A stretch of DNA of 64,000 bases from Daejeonella sp. JGW-45 (GTDB lineage Bacteria; Bacteroidota; Bacteroidia; Sphingobacteriales; Sphingobacteriaceae). The notes under the pieces are model-generated. The model saw nothing but the letters and a program-made list of their open reading frames with translations, made no database searches and was not told the DNA's origin. Shown here piece by piece: positions 26,576-35,202 of the stretch. The translations under genes and the position numbers were made by a program. The DNA lies in the NCBI RefSeq assembly GCF_029360805.1, contig NZ_JARKNC010000008.1, positions 310,001 through 374,000 of the forward strand, in the 5' to 3' direction. Each line of letters starts with the position of its first letter. Positions within the stretch are counted from its first letter, which is position 1.

Positions 26576-27721
26576 ATGTATCTTAAATATCTAACCAAAG
26601 TACTATTGGCTGCATTGCTGCTGTTTACCGGTAATCTGAACGCTCAGGAACTGAAAAAGGCAGCCGATAAAAAAGAAAAGTACTTCAGGATAGCGCCGTA
26701 CTTCGCGCCTCCTGCCGAGTTCGCTGGTATCTACGGAAAGTTCCGCTCTCCTCTTAAATTTTACAATAACGACACCGTCAAAACTGCCGCCCGGTGGAAG
26801 CTGCGGCGGGAGGAGATCCTTGAACGATGGCATTCTTTAATGGGCAAATGGCCGCCGTTGATAACCGACCAAAAGATGGAGGTGCTGGAAAGTGTCGAAA
26901 AAGAGGGATATACGCAACACCACATCCGTTTTAGGTGGACGCCGAATGAAAAGACAACAGCCTACCTCTTAGTCCCTCATGCAAAGGGCCGGAAGCCGGC
27001 AGTGGTGACAACATTTTATGAACCTGAGTCGGCGCTTGGGTTACTGCGTCCCGACAGAGATTTTGCATATCAGCTTGCAAAACGCGGATTTGTAACACTG
27101 TCTATCGGAACCACCGAGACTTCTAAATCGAAAGATTACTCCATTTATTATCCTTCTATTGATAAAGCTGAAGTGCAGCCTTTATCTATGCTTGCTTATG
27201 CGGCTGCAAATGCCTGGCACTTACTCGCGAAAGTACCCGATGTCGATTCAACGCGGATCGGTATAATGGGACATTCGTATGGCGGCAAATGGGCTATGTT
27301 TGCTTCCTGCCTCTTTGATAAGTATGCAGCTGCAGTTTGGTCAGACCCGGGAATTGTTTTTGACACCCGCGAATCTGTCAATTACTGGGAGCCGTGGTAT
27401 TTGGGATATCACACCAAGCCATGGCGCAAACGAGGATTGATCACCGAAGCGAATCCGGCAAAAGGACTGTACTTAAAATTACTTGCTGAAGGATACGATC
27501 TTCACGAGCTGCACGCGTTAATGGCCCCACGGCCCTTCCTCGTTTCGGGTGGATCTGAAGATCCTGTTCACCGGTGGGTCCCGCTCAACCATACAATAAA
27601 GGTTAATAAGTTGCTCGGCTTTAAAAATAGGGTAGCAATGACCAACCGGCCCGAGCATTCTCCAAATACGGAGTCAAATGAACAGGCTTATTCGTTCCTG
27701 GAATACTTCCTGAAAAAGTAA
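26576..27721 (+). CDS. Secreted alpha/beta hydrolase
   Basis: A 381-residue exported hydrolase with a signal peptide at 1-23 (LLAALLLFTGNLNAQ). The catalytic set appears complete: a nucleophile elbow GIMGHSYGGKW, an acid in VSGGSEDPVHRW and a His in TNRPEHSPNTES. A cap-like N-terminal region contains WKLRREEILERWHSLMGKWPP, which also occurs in the N-terminal part of acetylxylan-esterase-like proteins. It is downstream of the multidomain sugar dehydrogenase with an 18-base gap, so a carbohydrate ester is a fair guess. The substrate cannot be read from sequence. Confidence 0.75.
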   Translation: MYLKYLTKVLLAALLLFTGNLNAQELKKAADKKEKYFRIAPYFAPPAEFAGIYGKFRSPLKFYNNDTVKTAARWKLRREEILERWHSLMGKWPPLITDQKMEVLESVEKEGYTQHHIRFRWTPNEKTTAYLLVPHAKGRKPAVVTTFYEPESALGLLRPDRDFAYQLAKRGFVTLSIGTTETSKSKDYSIYYPSIDKAEVQPLSMLAYAAANAWHLLAKVPDVDSTRIGIMGHSYGGKWAMFASCLFDKYAAAVWSDPGIVFDTRESVNYWEPWYLGYHTKPWRKRGLITEANPAKGLYLKLLAEGYDLHELHALMAPRPFLVSGGSEDPVHRWVPLNHTIKVNKLLGFKNRVAMTNRPEHSPNTESNEQAYSFLEYFLKK

Positions 27722-27743
27722 TTTGAATCAGCAAGCACATGCT

Positions 27744-29201
27744 TTAACGCTGCTCTATCCTGCCCGCCGGACGTACATTTGCACCCGTACGTTTCTGCAG
27801 GTCGTCACCCAGGTCAGTACGGGCTGCTTCTGCAATTTTTTCCAATGAAGCAACGATCTCCGGAAATTGCTTCCGGACATCGTAACGCTCACCCGGATCC
27901 CGCTCCAGATTATATAACGCATCCGGAAAATCCTTGTTCTCGTTGACCTCTCCGGGCTGCCCGTTGGTGCCAGGCAAAAAGCCTTCGTATGTTCGCCCCG
28001 GATGAGCGAATACTAGTTTCCAATTTCCCTCACGTACCGCCTCCAGATTATTCCGACGGTAATAATATAAAAATTGGTTGCGTGGTGTTTGCGAGTCATC
28101 CCCTTTCAGCAAAGCAGTCCACTCTATACCATCTATTTTCTTCGCTGGCTGTCGTGCACCGCAGATGCTGGCAACAGTTGGTAATATATCAATAGTTGAT
28201 AATAGTTTATTACTTACCCTTCCGGCAGGCACCACTTCCGGCCAGCGAACTATACATGGAACACGCTGCCCTCCTTCAAATGAATTGCCCTTACCTTCGC
28301 GGAAACCACCGGACGAGCCTGCATGATCGCCATAATTAAGCCAGGGCCCGTTATCGCTGGTAAAGATCACCAGAGTATTTTTTTCCAGACCCTGTCTTTT
28401 TAGTTCACCTAAAATCTCGCCAACAGACCAGTCGATCTCCATCATGACATCACCAAAAATACCCCGGCTGCTTTTCCCTTTAAACCTGGCAGACGCAGCA
28501 AGAGGTACGTGTGGCAATGGGTGCGGCACATAGAGAAAGAATGGCTTGTTCTTGTTTTTACGGATAAAGCTTGTTGCCCGATCCGTAATAGCGCTTGTTA
28601 ACCCGGCTGCATCGCCCAGGTCGTTGACATTTTTTACAGCCTTATTGCCTTCTATAAGGCTTAATGGCGGATAGTTAGCCTTTGCCTGGTTTGGATGAAG
28701 AGGCCACATATCGTGAGAATACGGTACTCCGAAATATTCGTCAAAACCTTGATTCAACGGCAGAAAAGCAGGGTGATCGCCCAGGTGCCATTTCCCAAAA
28801 ATAGCCGTTGAGTAACCTTTCTCTTTTAGCAGGTCGGCAATTGTTTCCTCATCAGGGTTTAGTCCAATCGGTGATCCCGGACCCAATGCCCCGCTCAACC
28901 CAAGCCTGTTAGGGTAACAGCCGGTAAGAAGTGCCGCCCGGGATGCAGTACAAACAGCCTGGGCCGATAAAAAATTGGTAAATCTTGTGCCCTCAGCTGC
29001 CATACGGTCGATATTGGGTGTTTGATAATTGAGCGCGCCGGTAACAGTCAGATCGCCGTAACCCATATCATCGAGGAAGATAAGCACCACATTGGGTGGG
29101 GCACTTTTTTCAGGAGGATTGGCACCGGTGAACAAAAACACAAAAAATATGGCTCCCGTTCCCAATAAGAACCTAAGGATTTTATTATTGAACAAGTTCA
29201 T
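27744..29201 (-). CDS. Secreted sulfatase (arylsulfatase type)
   Basis: A 485-residue sulfatase with an N-terminal membrane or signal segment (ILRFLLGTGAIFFVFLFTGA). The metal site starts with IFLDDMGYGD (Asp44, Asp45). The formylglycine motif is CTASR at 84-88, with Cys84 the residue to be converted to formylglycine by an anaerobic or oxygen-dependent maturase elsewhere in the genome. IFGKWHLG, HPLPHVPL and IFTSDNGPW supply further ligands. It would desulfate a polysaccharide or glycan outside the cell. It is convergent with the hydrolase operon and divergent from the DUF4838 gene; together they suggest a host or algal glycan, but no SusCD pair is nearby. Confidence 0.92.
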   Translation of the reverse strand: MNLFNNKILRFLLGTGAIFFVFLFTGANPPEKSAPPNVVLIFLDDMGYGDLTVTGALNYQTPNIDRMAAEGTRFTNFLSAQAVCTASRAALLTGCYPNRLGLSGALGPGSPIGLNPDEETIADLLKEKGYSTAIFGKWHLGDHPAFLPLNQGFDEYFGVPYSHDMWPLHPNQAKANYPPLSLIEGNKAVKNVNDLGDAAGLTSAITDRATSFIRKNKNKPFFLYVPHPLPHVPLAASARFKGKSSRGIFGDVMMEIDWSVGEILGELKRQGLEKNTLVIFTSDNGPWLNYGDHAGSSGGFREGKGNSFEGGQRVPCIVRWPEVVPAGRVSNKLLSTIDILPTVASICGARQPAKKIDGIEWTALLKGDDSQTPRNQFLYYYRRNNLEAVREGNWKLVFAHPGRTYEGFLPGTNGQPGEVNENKDFPDALYNLERDPGERYDVRKQFPEIVASLEKIAEAARTDLGDDLQKRTGANVRPAGRIEQR

Positions 29202-29363
29202 GGATGTAAATTAAACAATTTGGAAGCTCTGTGAAAACTTTAGGCAACAATTCAAACCGCTTGATCCGCTCGATGTTCTCCCAAATCTCTTATTTCATGA
29301 AGCATAATTAAACGATCATTTTTATCTTTATATTCAGTCGATATTATCTTAATACTTTTCTGA

Positions 29364-31706
29364 ATGGCAAACAACTCCTGGAAAAACAAAGACCTCTCTC
29401 GCCTTAATTTCTTAAAAACATCCAGCCTTATGGCTGCCTGTCTTACCTTTCTCCCCGGCTTTTTAAGTTCAATGGTTAAAGGTGAAAGTCTGCCGGAGAC
29501 TGGCGCTGTCATAGATCTTCAGATCATCATCCCCGTGCAGGCTGATCCGGTTGAAAAACTGGCTGCAGAACAACTCAAGCAGTATCTCTCACAGCTGCCG
29601 GGTACGGCAATTTCTGTTGTTTCAGAAGATAATAAAAAAGCGAACAATGCTGTTTATATAGGACAAACTGCTTACGCAAAAGCCCAGAAAGTTGATTTCA
29701 GTAAACTGAAGGAAGGCGGATATCTTTATAAACCCGTTGGGAGCAACTTAATTATAGCAGGTGGCACCAAAAAAGGCGTCCTGTATGGCATTTATGATCT
29801 GCTGGAAGGTCTTGGTTTCAAAAAATATACCCCCGACTACACTCAAATCCCCAAAATCAATTCGATTGCATTTCCAAAGTCAGAGAGGATATTTACGCCA
29901 CAGATCACCTACCGGACAACTTCCTACGGCTCTATAGGCGACGAAGATTACACCGGGTGGAACAAACTTTCTTCCAGATCTGACTGGGGTTTATTTGTTC
30001 ATACCTTTCACACCCTGATTCCTGCAAAAGAATATGGGAAAACCCATCCTGAATATTATTCCCTGATCAAAGGCATTAGGTCGCCGGGAACACAGTTATG
30101 TCTGTCAAACCAGGAAGTAGCCGACGTGCTCGTTACCAATCTCAGGAAAAGAATAGCTGAAAAGCCCGATGCTACATACTGGTCGGTGAGCCAGGATGAT
30201 AATGACCAGTACTGTTCTTGCGATAACTGTAAAGCCCTGAATGAGAAATATGGGAATGTCCCAAGCGGTTCTATCCTCTATTTTGTAAACAAAGTAGCAA
30301 AGGAATTCCCTGATAAAAAGATCTCCACCCTTGCTTACTGGTATTCCCGCAAGGCGCCGAAAAACATAATAGCAGAGCCGAATGTGAATATCATGCTTTG
30401 TAATATCGAAAGCAGCCGGGAGGCGCCGGTATATGTAACAGACCCGGCTTTTTCCAACGACCTTAAAGATTGGGGAGCATTGTCAAATGACATTCTGATC
30501 TGGGACTACAACATCCAGTTCACGAATTTCATTTCTCCTTTCCCTAACCTGTTTACCATAAAGCCAAACATTAAGTTCTACACCGACAATAACGTCCACG
30601 CATTATTTATGCAGGCAAACAACGAGCCGGCAGCTGAAATGGCCGTCTTGCGTTCCTACCTGATCAGTAAACTCATGTGGGACCCGGAAGCAGACGAAAA
30701 AGCTATCATCGACGAATTTGTAAATGGCTATTACGGTGCTGCGGGCCCATACGTACGACAGTACATCGATACCATGCAGGAATCATTAGTGCAAAGCAAA
30801 TTCAAACTCAGCATTTTCGGCGATCCAATAGATGCCAAGGAAGCTTATTTGTCGGCTTCGATGATGGCCTCCTATAACGAGCTTTTCGACAAAGCCGAAA
30901 ATGCTGTTAAGTCCGACTCTCAATTATTAGAACGGATACAAGTAGCCCGTCTGCCCCTAATGTATGCTTCCGTTCAGATCGGCCGCACCGAGATCGATAC
31001 AGCAAGGAGCATGTACCGAAAGGGTGCTGAAGGCATAGTAACAGTAAAGCCGGAAATGAAAACCCTGGTTAACCAGTTTGTCGAAGTATGCAAGAAAAAA
31101 AACGTGAAGCTGGTAAGGGAGCGCAGCGGCAGCCCTGACCATTTCCTTGCATCCTACAATCGCATCTTTACCAACATGGAGCAAACCGGTAAGGTCAAGT
31201 CTTTCGGTAAAAAGATCACTCCTATAACAAACCCCGCAAGCAAATCGAAAGGTGTTGATGCACTGACCGATGGCATTTTTGCCTCCTACGAATCCTGGCA
31301 GCAAGCCGATAAGAACTGGGTGTTTTACACAGGTGAACATATGGATTTTATCCTCGATCTTGGAGAGGTGATGCCCGTTAACACCGTGAATATGGATTTC
31401 CTTAACCCGCAAGCGCAACCCGACTGGCATTTATTCGCGCTGCCTAAATATGTTAGTTATTCTACGTCTGTCGATGGCCGGAAATATACAGAGCCGATCC
31501 AAGTTGATAACCCTCATAACCCTAACCCTATAGAAAACCCCGATGTAAGTAAAACATCCTTCCAGGCCTTTAGAGCAAGTATGCCAGCCGGCACGAAAGC
31601 CAGGTATATAAAAGTTCACGGGGAAAGTTTGTTAAAAATGCCGTCGTGGCATATCCGGTCAGGCTCACCGGCTTCTATTTATACGGATCAGATTGTGGTT
31701 AGTTGA
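29364..31706 (+). CDS. DUF4838 glycoside-hydrolase-like protein with C-terminal sugar-binding domain
   Basis: A 780-residue exported protein. A signal or lipoprotein-like segment covers about residues 15-38. The N-terminal domain (about 50-150) resembles the alpha-glucuronidase/hexosaminidase-associated fold: EKLAAEQLKQYLSQLPG, NAVYIGQT, GGTKKGVLYGIYDLLEGLGFK. The central DUF4838 barrel (about 160-520) contains FHTLIPAKEYGKTHPEYY, LCLSNQEV, VSQDDNDQYCSCDNC (a cysteine cluster) and ILIWDYNIQFTNF. The final 150 residues, with KGVDALTDGIFASYESW and ARYIKVHGESL, look like an F5/8-type-C (discoidin) sugar-binding domain. A polysaccharide hydrolase role is likely, the linkage unknown. It is divergent from the sulfatase. 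Confidence 0.82.
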   Translation: MANNSWKNKDLSRLNFLKTSSLMAACLTFLPGFLSSMVKGESLPETGAVIDLQIIIPVQADPVEKLAAEQLKQYLSQLPGTAISVVSEDNKKANNAVYIGQTAYAKAQKVDFSKLKEGGYLYKPVGSNLIIAGGTKKGVLYGIYDLLEGLGFKKYTPDYTQIPKINSIAFPKSERIFTPQITYRTTSYGSIGDEDYTGWNKLSSRSDWGLFVHTFHTLIPAKEYGKTHPEYYSLIKGIRSPGTQLCLSNQEVADVLVTNLRKRIAEKPDATYWSVSQDDNDQYCSCDNCKALNEKYGNVPSGSILYFVNKVAKEFPDKKISTLAYWYSRKAPKNIIAEPNVNIMLCNIESSREAPVYVTDPAFSNDLKDWGALSNDILIWDYNIQFTNFISPFPNLFTIKPNIKFYTDNNVHALFMQANNEPAAEMAVLRSYLISKLMWDPEADEKAIIDEFVNGYYGAAGPYVRQYIDTMQESLVQSKFKLSIFGDPIDAKEAYLSASMMASYNELFDKAENAVKSDSQLLERIQVARLPLMYASVQIGRTEIDTARSMYRKGAEGIVTVKPEMKTLVNQFVEVCKKKNVKLVRERSGSPDHFLASYNRIFTNMEQTGKVKSFGKKITPITNPASKSKGVDALTDGIFASYESWQQADKNWVFYTGEHMDFILDLGEVMPVNTVNMDFLNPQAQPDWHLFALPKYVSYSTSVDGRKYTEPIQVDNPHNPNPIENPDVSKTSFQAFRASMPAGTKARYIKVHGESLLKMPSWHIRSGSPASIYTDQIVVS

Positions 31707-31707
31707 T

Positions 31708-31790
31708 GGGGAATAGGGAATAGGAAATGGGAATAGCAGCCCCAGCCTATTCCCTATCACCCATTCCCTATTTTCTATATCCTATTCCCC
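31708..31790. terminator. Repeat-built hairpin between convergent genes
   Basis: Short GGGAATAG-type repeats form the left arm (31708-31735) and their complements CTATTCCC form the right arm (31746-31790), with TGGGAATAGCAGCCCCAGCCTA at the centre. The imperfect stem begins two bases after the DUF4838 stop and overlaps the OsmC stop codon, so it can serve as a bidirectional terminator. It resembles the repeat at 10.9 kb in design but not in sequence. Confidence 0.6.
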
Positions 31791-32255
31791 AATATCAACT
31801 TTACAAATATGCCGCACCGGGAAATTCACCGATCTCGCTATAAAACACATCTCATTTGCCTTTTTATGAAGTTCATTTGCTTTTCCGGCCATTGCTATAT
31901 CAGATACCGTTACTTTAGGATTTAGCGTCACCTCCGTAAACTGTCCGCTGCCGCTTTCCATTTCTGTCATTTTTCCGGTAGCATGGTCTTCATAGCCGGT
32001 CACTATTACACCCGCTTCAGCACAAAGGTGCAGGTACCACAGCATATGACATGACGAAAGCGATGCCAGCAAAAGCTCTTCCGGATTATACCGGCTTTTG
32101 TCGCCCCGAAATGAAGGATCAGAAGAACCTGCAATCTCTGGCTTATTGCCAGCCTGAATGGTGTGACTTCTTTCAAACGCCCGGTAACCTGAAGTTCCCG
32201 TTCCGGTATTCCCTGTCCATTTCACCGTCAATTGATAATTATGTTGCGCACTCAT
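31782..32255 (-). CDS. OsmC-family peroxiredoxin-like protein
   Basis: About 157 residues from the ATG at 32255; a start nine codons upstream is possible but unlike family N-termini. The catalytic cysteines are present: Cys69 in LLLASLSSCHMLWYLHL and Cys137 in NEMCFIARSVNFPV. The N-terminal YQLTVKWTGNTGTGTSGY and RSHTIQAGNKPEIAGSSDP are typical of the OsmC/Ohr-like YhfA subgroup. Such proteins reduce organic hydroperoxides or related electrophilic oxidants. The next gene upstream on the strand is a small YqaE-type membrane protein (36-base gap), and the quinone-resistance operon lies just beyond, so this looks like a stress cluster. Confidence is high for family. Confidence 0.9.
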   Translation of the reverse strand: MSAQHNYQLTVKWTGNTGTGTSGYRAFERSHTIQAGNKPEIAGSSDPSFRGDKSRYNPEELLLASLSSCHMLWYLHLCAEAGVIVTGYEDHATGKMTEMESGSGQFTEVTLNPKVTVSDIAMAGKANELHKKANEMCFIARSVNFPVRHICKVDIGE

Positions 32256-32291
32256 AGTTTTTATTGATTTGCAATTAACCAATAACCTCCG

Positions 32292-32501
32292 TCATCGGGT
32301 CTTTTGATTTGCAAGAATCCTCTTCTCCATTTCCCTTAACTTCTCGTCGCGAACGGCGTTACTTCTTGAAACGACTGCCCATAGAGCTGCCGGGAGCCAA
32401 CCGATTAAAGTAAGTTGCAGAATAAGGCACAATAAAGCAGAAAAGATCTTGCCTCTGAGGAAAAAGGATAACGAGGGAAATAAAATTGCAATTAAGATCA
32501 T
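32292..32501 (-). CDS. YqaE/Pmp3-like small membrane protein
   Basis: A 69-residue protein with two hydrophobic helices (about residues 2-14 and 18-46) and a charged C-terminal tail (RDEKLREMEKRIL). The pattern ILFPSLSFFLRGKIFSALLCLILQLTLIGWLPAALWAVV matches the Pmp3/YqaE (UPF0057) family split over two helices; those proteins are stress-induced membrane proteins with unclear mechanism. The Gly/Pro positions around the second helix fit. It ends 36 bases upstream of the OsmC gene and is probably cotranscribed with it. The ATG at 32499-32501 is the only start that includes the first helix. Confidence 0.8.
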   Translation of the reverse strand: MILIAILFPSLSFFLRGKIFSALLCLILQLTLIGWLPAALWAVVSRSNAVRDEKLREMEKRILANQKTR

Positions 32502-32639
32502 CTGTATTCAGATTTATATTCTGTATTTACTTTAAATTGGACTTTCGAAAGAAAGTTTTGTTACCTGAAATCTAATGAATAAGAAATCTTTCAGCAATAG
32601 AGGCTAATAATAAATTAGTGCTAATCCCTATATTTAGCC

Positions 32640-33221
32640 ATGTTTGAGGAATTAGACAACCACATCACCCGCTGTGCCCCGATGAGTTCATCAGAACTGG
32701 GCGTCTTTCATTCCCGTCTTAAATCTAAAATCCTCAAAAAGAAAACCTTGCTTTTACAGCAGGGCGAAATATGCAAGTTTGAAGCCTATATCGTTAAGGG
32801 CTGTGTTAAAAAATACTATATCGACCCGGATGGTGAAGAGGTGATCCTGCAATTCGCTGTGGAAGACTGGTGGATCAGTGATATTGGCAGCTTTTCTGAA
32901 CAAAAACCTTCCAACCTCTTTATTGAAACGCTGGAAGATACCGAAGTGCTGATGATCGATTTCGAAAGCAAACAGCGGCTTTTCGCTGAGATTCCTAAAT
33001 TGGAGCGAGTATTCCGGATTATGATGCAGCGGGCATATTCAGTTCTCGAAGGGCGCTTTTACGCTACCGTTGCACATTCCGCGGAAGCTTTATACCTCGA
33101 GTTCCTGGAGAAATATCCTACTATCCCGCAAAGGGTACCGCAGCAGCAGATAGCTTCCTACCTGGGCATCACCCCTGAATCGTTGAGCCGCATCAAATCA
33201 AAACTTTTAAAGAAGGATTAA
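32640..33221 (+). CDS. Crp/Fnr-family transcriptional regulator
   Basis: A 193-residue regulator distinct from the one at 2.2 kb. The beta-roll is KKKTLLLQQGEICKFEAYIVKGCVKKYYIDPDGEEVILQF, then a dimer helix and a C-terminal helix-turn-helix (VPQQQIASYLGITPESLSRIKSKL). There is no N-terminal Fe-S cluster. Members of this Bacteroidota group sense unknown ligands and often control the adjacent stress gene. The downstream quinone-detoxification pair starts 76 bases after its stop, and the OsmC/YqaE pair is divergent, so either set may be its target. An inverted TTTCGAAAG lies in the leader (about 32547-32556). Confidence 0.88.
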   Translation: MFEELDNHITRCAPMSSSELGVFHSRLKSKILKKKTLLLQQGEICKFEAYIVKGCVKKYYIDPDGEEVILQFAVEDWWISDIGSFSEQKPSNLFIETLEDTEVLMIDFESKQRLFAEIPKLERVFRIMMQRAYSVLEGRFYATVAHSAEALYLEFLEKYPTIPQRVPQQQIASYLGITPESLSRIKSKLLKKD

Positions 33222-33261
33222 GTTCTTATCCTACATCAAGAGTTACGATTCCCGGTCGCTG

Positions 33262-33269
33262 TAAATTTG
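33262..33269 (+). promoter_or_regulatory. Candidate -7 element for the mhq-like operon
   Basis: TAAATTTG matches the Bacteroidota sigma-70 -7 consensus TAnnTTTG exactly and sits 28 bases before the dioxygenase start. A -33 TTG is not obvious, so this is a tentative call. Confidence 0.4.
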
Positions 33270-33297
33270 TATCAGCAATTACAGCTAATTAAATAAG

Positions 33298-34233
33298 ATG
33301 GAAGATAGAATATTAGGACTTCATCATATCACAGCGATAGCAGGTGGAGCAAAACGCAATTATAATTTTTATACCGGTGTTCTGGGTTTACGACTGGTTA
33401 AGAAGACGGTCAACTTTGACGACCCTTATACTTACCATTTTTACTATGGTGATAAGGTTGGTACACCAGGTTCGATCCTTACCTTCTTTCCATGGGAAGG
33501 AATGCAAGCGGGCCGTCGTGGCACACGTCAGGTTACTGAAATAGGCTATTCTGTTCCTCAAAACAGCCTGGATTTTTGGTTGAAGCGCTTTGAAGAGCAT
33601 AATGTTGTTTATAACAAGGTCTCAGAAAAGTTCGGCGAACAGTATCTTACCTTTTTAGACCCTGATGGATTGAAATTTGAATTGATCACATCGAAAAATG
33701 ACGACCAGCGCCTGCCATGGGAAACGGAACAAATTTCCGCAGACCATGCTTTAAAAGGTTTCCACAATGTGACCATAACCACGAATAAAATGGATGCAAC
33801 AGCAAGGGTGCTGACCGACATATTCGGTTACAAATTATTGGAAAGCCATGTGAACAGGCACCGTTTTCTAACTGACGCAGTTGAAACTGCCAATATCGTG
33901 GACCTGGTTGAGGCGCCGGGCGAAAGTGTAGGCCATGTTGCTGCAGGTTCGGTACACCACGTAGCCTTCCGCGTGAAAGACGATAAAGTGTTAATGGCTT
34001 TCAGGGACAAGGTTGTTGCAGCTGGTTTAAGCATCACCGAGAAGATCGATCGCAATTATTTTTACTCTTTATATTTCCGTGAGCCGGGCGGGGTATTATT
34101 CGAAATAGCAACAGACAATCCGGGCTTTGCAATTGATGAGTCTGTAGAGGAACTGGGTTCAGATTTGAAGCTCCCGGCCCAATACGAAAGTCACAGGGAG
34201 GATATCAGCAGACGTTTAGCCAGTTTAGATTAA
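33298..34233 (+). CDS. Ring-cleaving dioxygenase, MhqO-like (VOC family)
   Basis: A 311-residue protein with two vicinal-oxygen-chelate domains: residues 5-130 begin LGLHHITAIAG and have a metal His plus the Glu in DPDGLKFELITS; residues about 150-275 begin KGFHNVTITT and contain HHVAFRVKDDK and GVLFEIATDNPGFA. It matches the MhqO type of hydroquinone-specific extradiol dioxygenases known from Bacillus subtilis, where they help remove quinones and hydroquinones. The stop is 6 bases before the MhqD-like carboxylesterase gene, so the pair forms an operon as in Bacillus. A Crp/Fnr regulator lies upstream. Confidence is high for family, moderate for substrate. Confidence 0.85.
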   Translation: MEDRILGLHHITAIAGGAKRNYNFYTGVLGLRLVKKTVNFDDPYTYHFYYGDKVGTPGSILTFFPWEGMQAGRRGTRQVTEIGYSVPQNSLDFWLKRFEEHNVVYNKVSEKFGEQYLTFLDPDGLKFELITSKNDDQRLPWETEQISADHALKGFHNVTITTNKMDATARVLTDIFGYKLLESHVNRHRFLTDAVETANIVDLVEAPGESVGHVAAGSVHHVAFRVKDDKVLMAFRDKVVAAGLSITEKIDRNYFYSLYFREPGGVLFEIATDNPGFAIDESVEELGSDLKLPAQYESHREDISRRLASLD

Positions 34234-34239
34234 CAGACG

Positions 34240-34866
34240 ATGTACACGCATAGCAGACAACTTACAGAAAGCGGGCTTCCGCTAAATGAAGCCAAAAAAG
34301 CCATTATTATGCTTCATGGCAGAGGTGCCAATGCAGAAAGCATAATCAGCCTGACACATCACCTTAGCCTTGGAGATGCTGCGATATTAGCGCCACAAGC
34401 CACCAACCACAGCTGGTATCCTTACAGCTTTTTAGCACCAGTGGAACAAAACCAGCCGGCGCTAGATTCCGCGCTTCAGTTAATCGGCGAATTGGTAAGG
34501 GAAATAACAGCAGCAGGAATATCGCTCAATCAGATTTATTTCCTGGGCTTTTCGCAGGGAGCATGTTTGGCGCTGGAATATGCAACACGCCATGCAGCAG
34601 GTTATGGCGGTATAATTGCTTTTACAGGAGGACTAATTGGAGAGCAGCTGAATCCCAATAATTATCAGGGAGACTTTACCGGAACACCTGTGCTTATCAC
34701 AACAGGCAACCCTGATCCCCATGTCCCTTTAACACGGGTGGAAGAAAGTGTTGCTGTATTAGAAAAACTCAACGCCAAGGTAACGCTAAAGGTTTATAAT
34801 GGCAGGACGCATACTATTCAGAAACAGGAAATCGACTTGGCTAATGAACTGGTTTTATTCCCGTAA
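34240..34866 (+). CDS. Alpha/beta hydrolase, MhqD-like carboxylesterase
   Basis: A 208-residue serine hydrolase of the phospholipase/carboxylesterase family. The start of the fold is AIIMLHGRGANAES, the nucleophile elbow is GFSQGACLALEYA with Ser105, the acid Asp lies in TTGNPDPHVPLTRVEE, and the final His is in YNGRTHTIQKQEI. Size matches YodD/MhqD-type esterases co-induced with the dioxygenase in quinone and thiol-reactive stress. It follows the dioxygenase by 6 bases. The downstream DNA holds repeated palindromic elements, so the transcript probably ends there. Confidence 0.85.
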   Translation: MYTHSRQLTESGLPLNEAKKAIIMLHGRGANAESIISLTHHLSLGDAAILAPQATNHSWYPYSFLAPVEQNQPALDSALQLIGELVREITAAGISLNQIYFLGFSQGACLALEYATRHAAGYGGIIAFTGGLIGEQLNPNNYQGDFTGTPVLITTGNPDPHVPLTRVEESVAVLEKLNAKVTLKVYNGRTHTIQKQEIDLANELVLFP

Positions 34867-34894
34867 CCGCAAACGGCACGCTTCCTGCTATCCA

Positions 34895-35109
34895 GTATAC
34901 CCACAAGTATTTATTCCAGGTAATTTTGATCAACCGACCCCGGAGGGGTCACACGTTTATAGAAAAAGCACCCAGCCTCAATCAAACCGACCCCGAAGGT
35001 GGTCGCATAGGATAATCGGTATACATACGACCACCTTCGGGGTCAGGATCTGGGTTTAGATAATGTTCTATAAACATATGACCCCTTCGGGGTCATACAT
35101 TATTGAATT
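34895..35109. repeat. Dyad-symmetric hairpin element, copy A
   Basis: A 215-base element starting GTATACCCACAA. It contains in order a hairpin box GACCCCGGAGGGGTC, a TTTATAGAA linker, a long stem GACCCCGAAGGTGGTCG and its complement about 22 bases later, a TTCTATAAAC linker and a second hairpin box GACCCCTTCGGGGTC. The outer boxes and linkers are inverted copies of each other, so the whole element folds as a nested dyad. It is about 94% identical to copy B by eye (roughly a dozen differences). It starts 28 bases after the esterase stop. Confidence 0.85.
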
Positions 35110-35202
35110 ACCGGCAAGGGGCATCGAACAAAAAACCTGATTCCAATGGAACGGAAATCGCTTTTCGTTACATATAAATAAATACCATACTATATGGTTT
35201 CC

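Noticed and set aside
29252-29512. 86-codon minus-strand frame overlapping the DUF4838 gene start
   Set aside because: It is mostly antisense to the signal region of a strong gene and lacks protein features.
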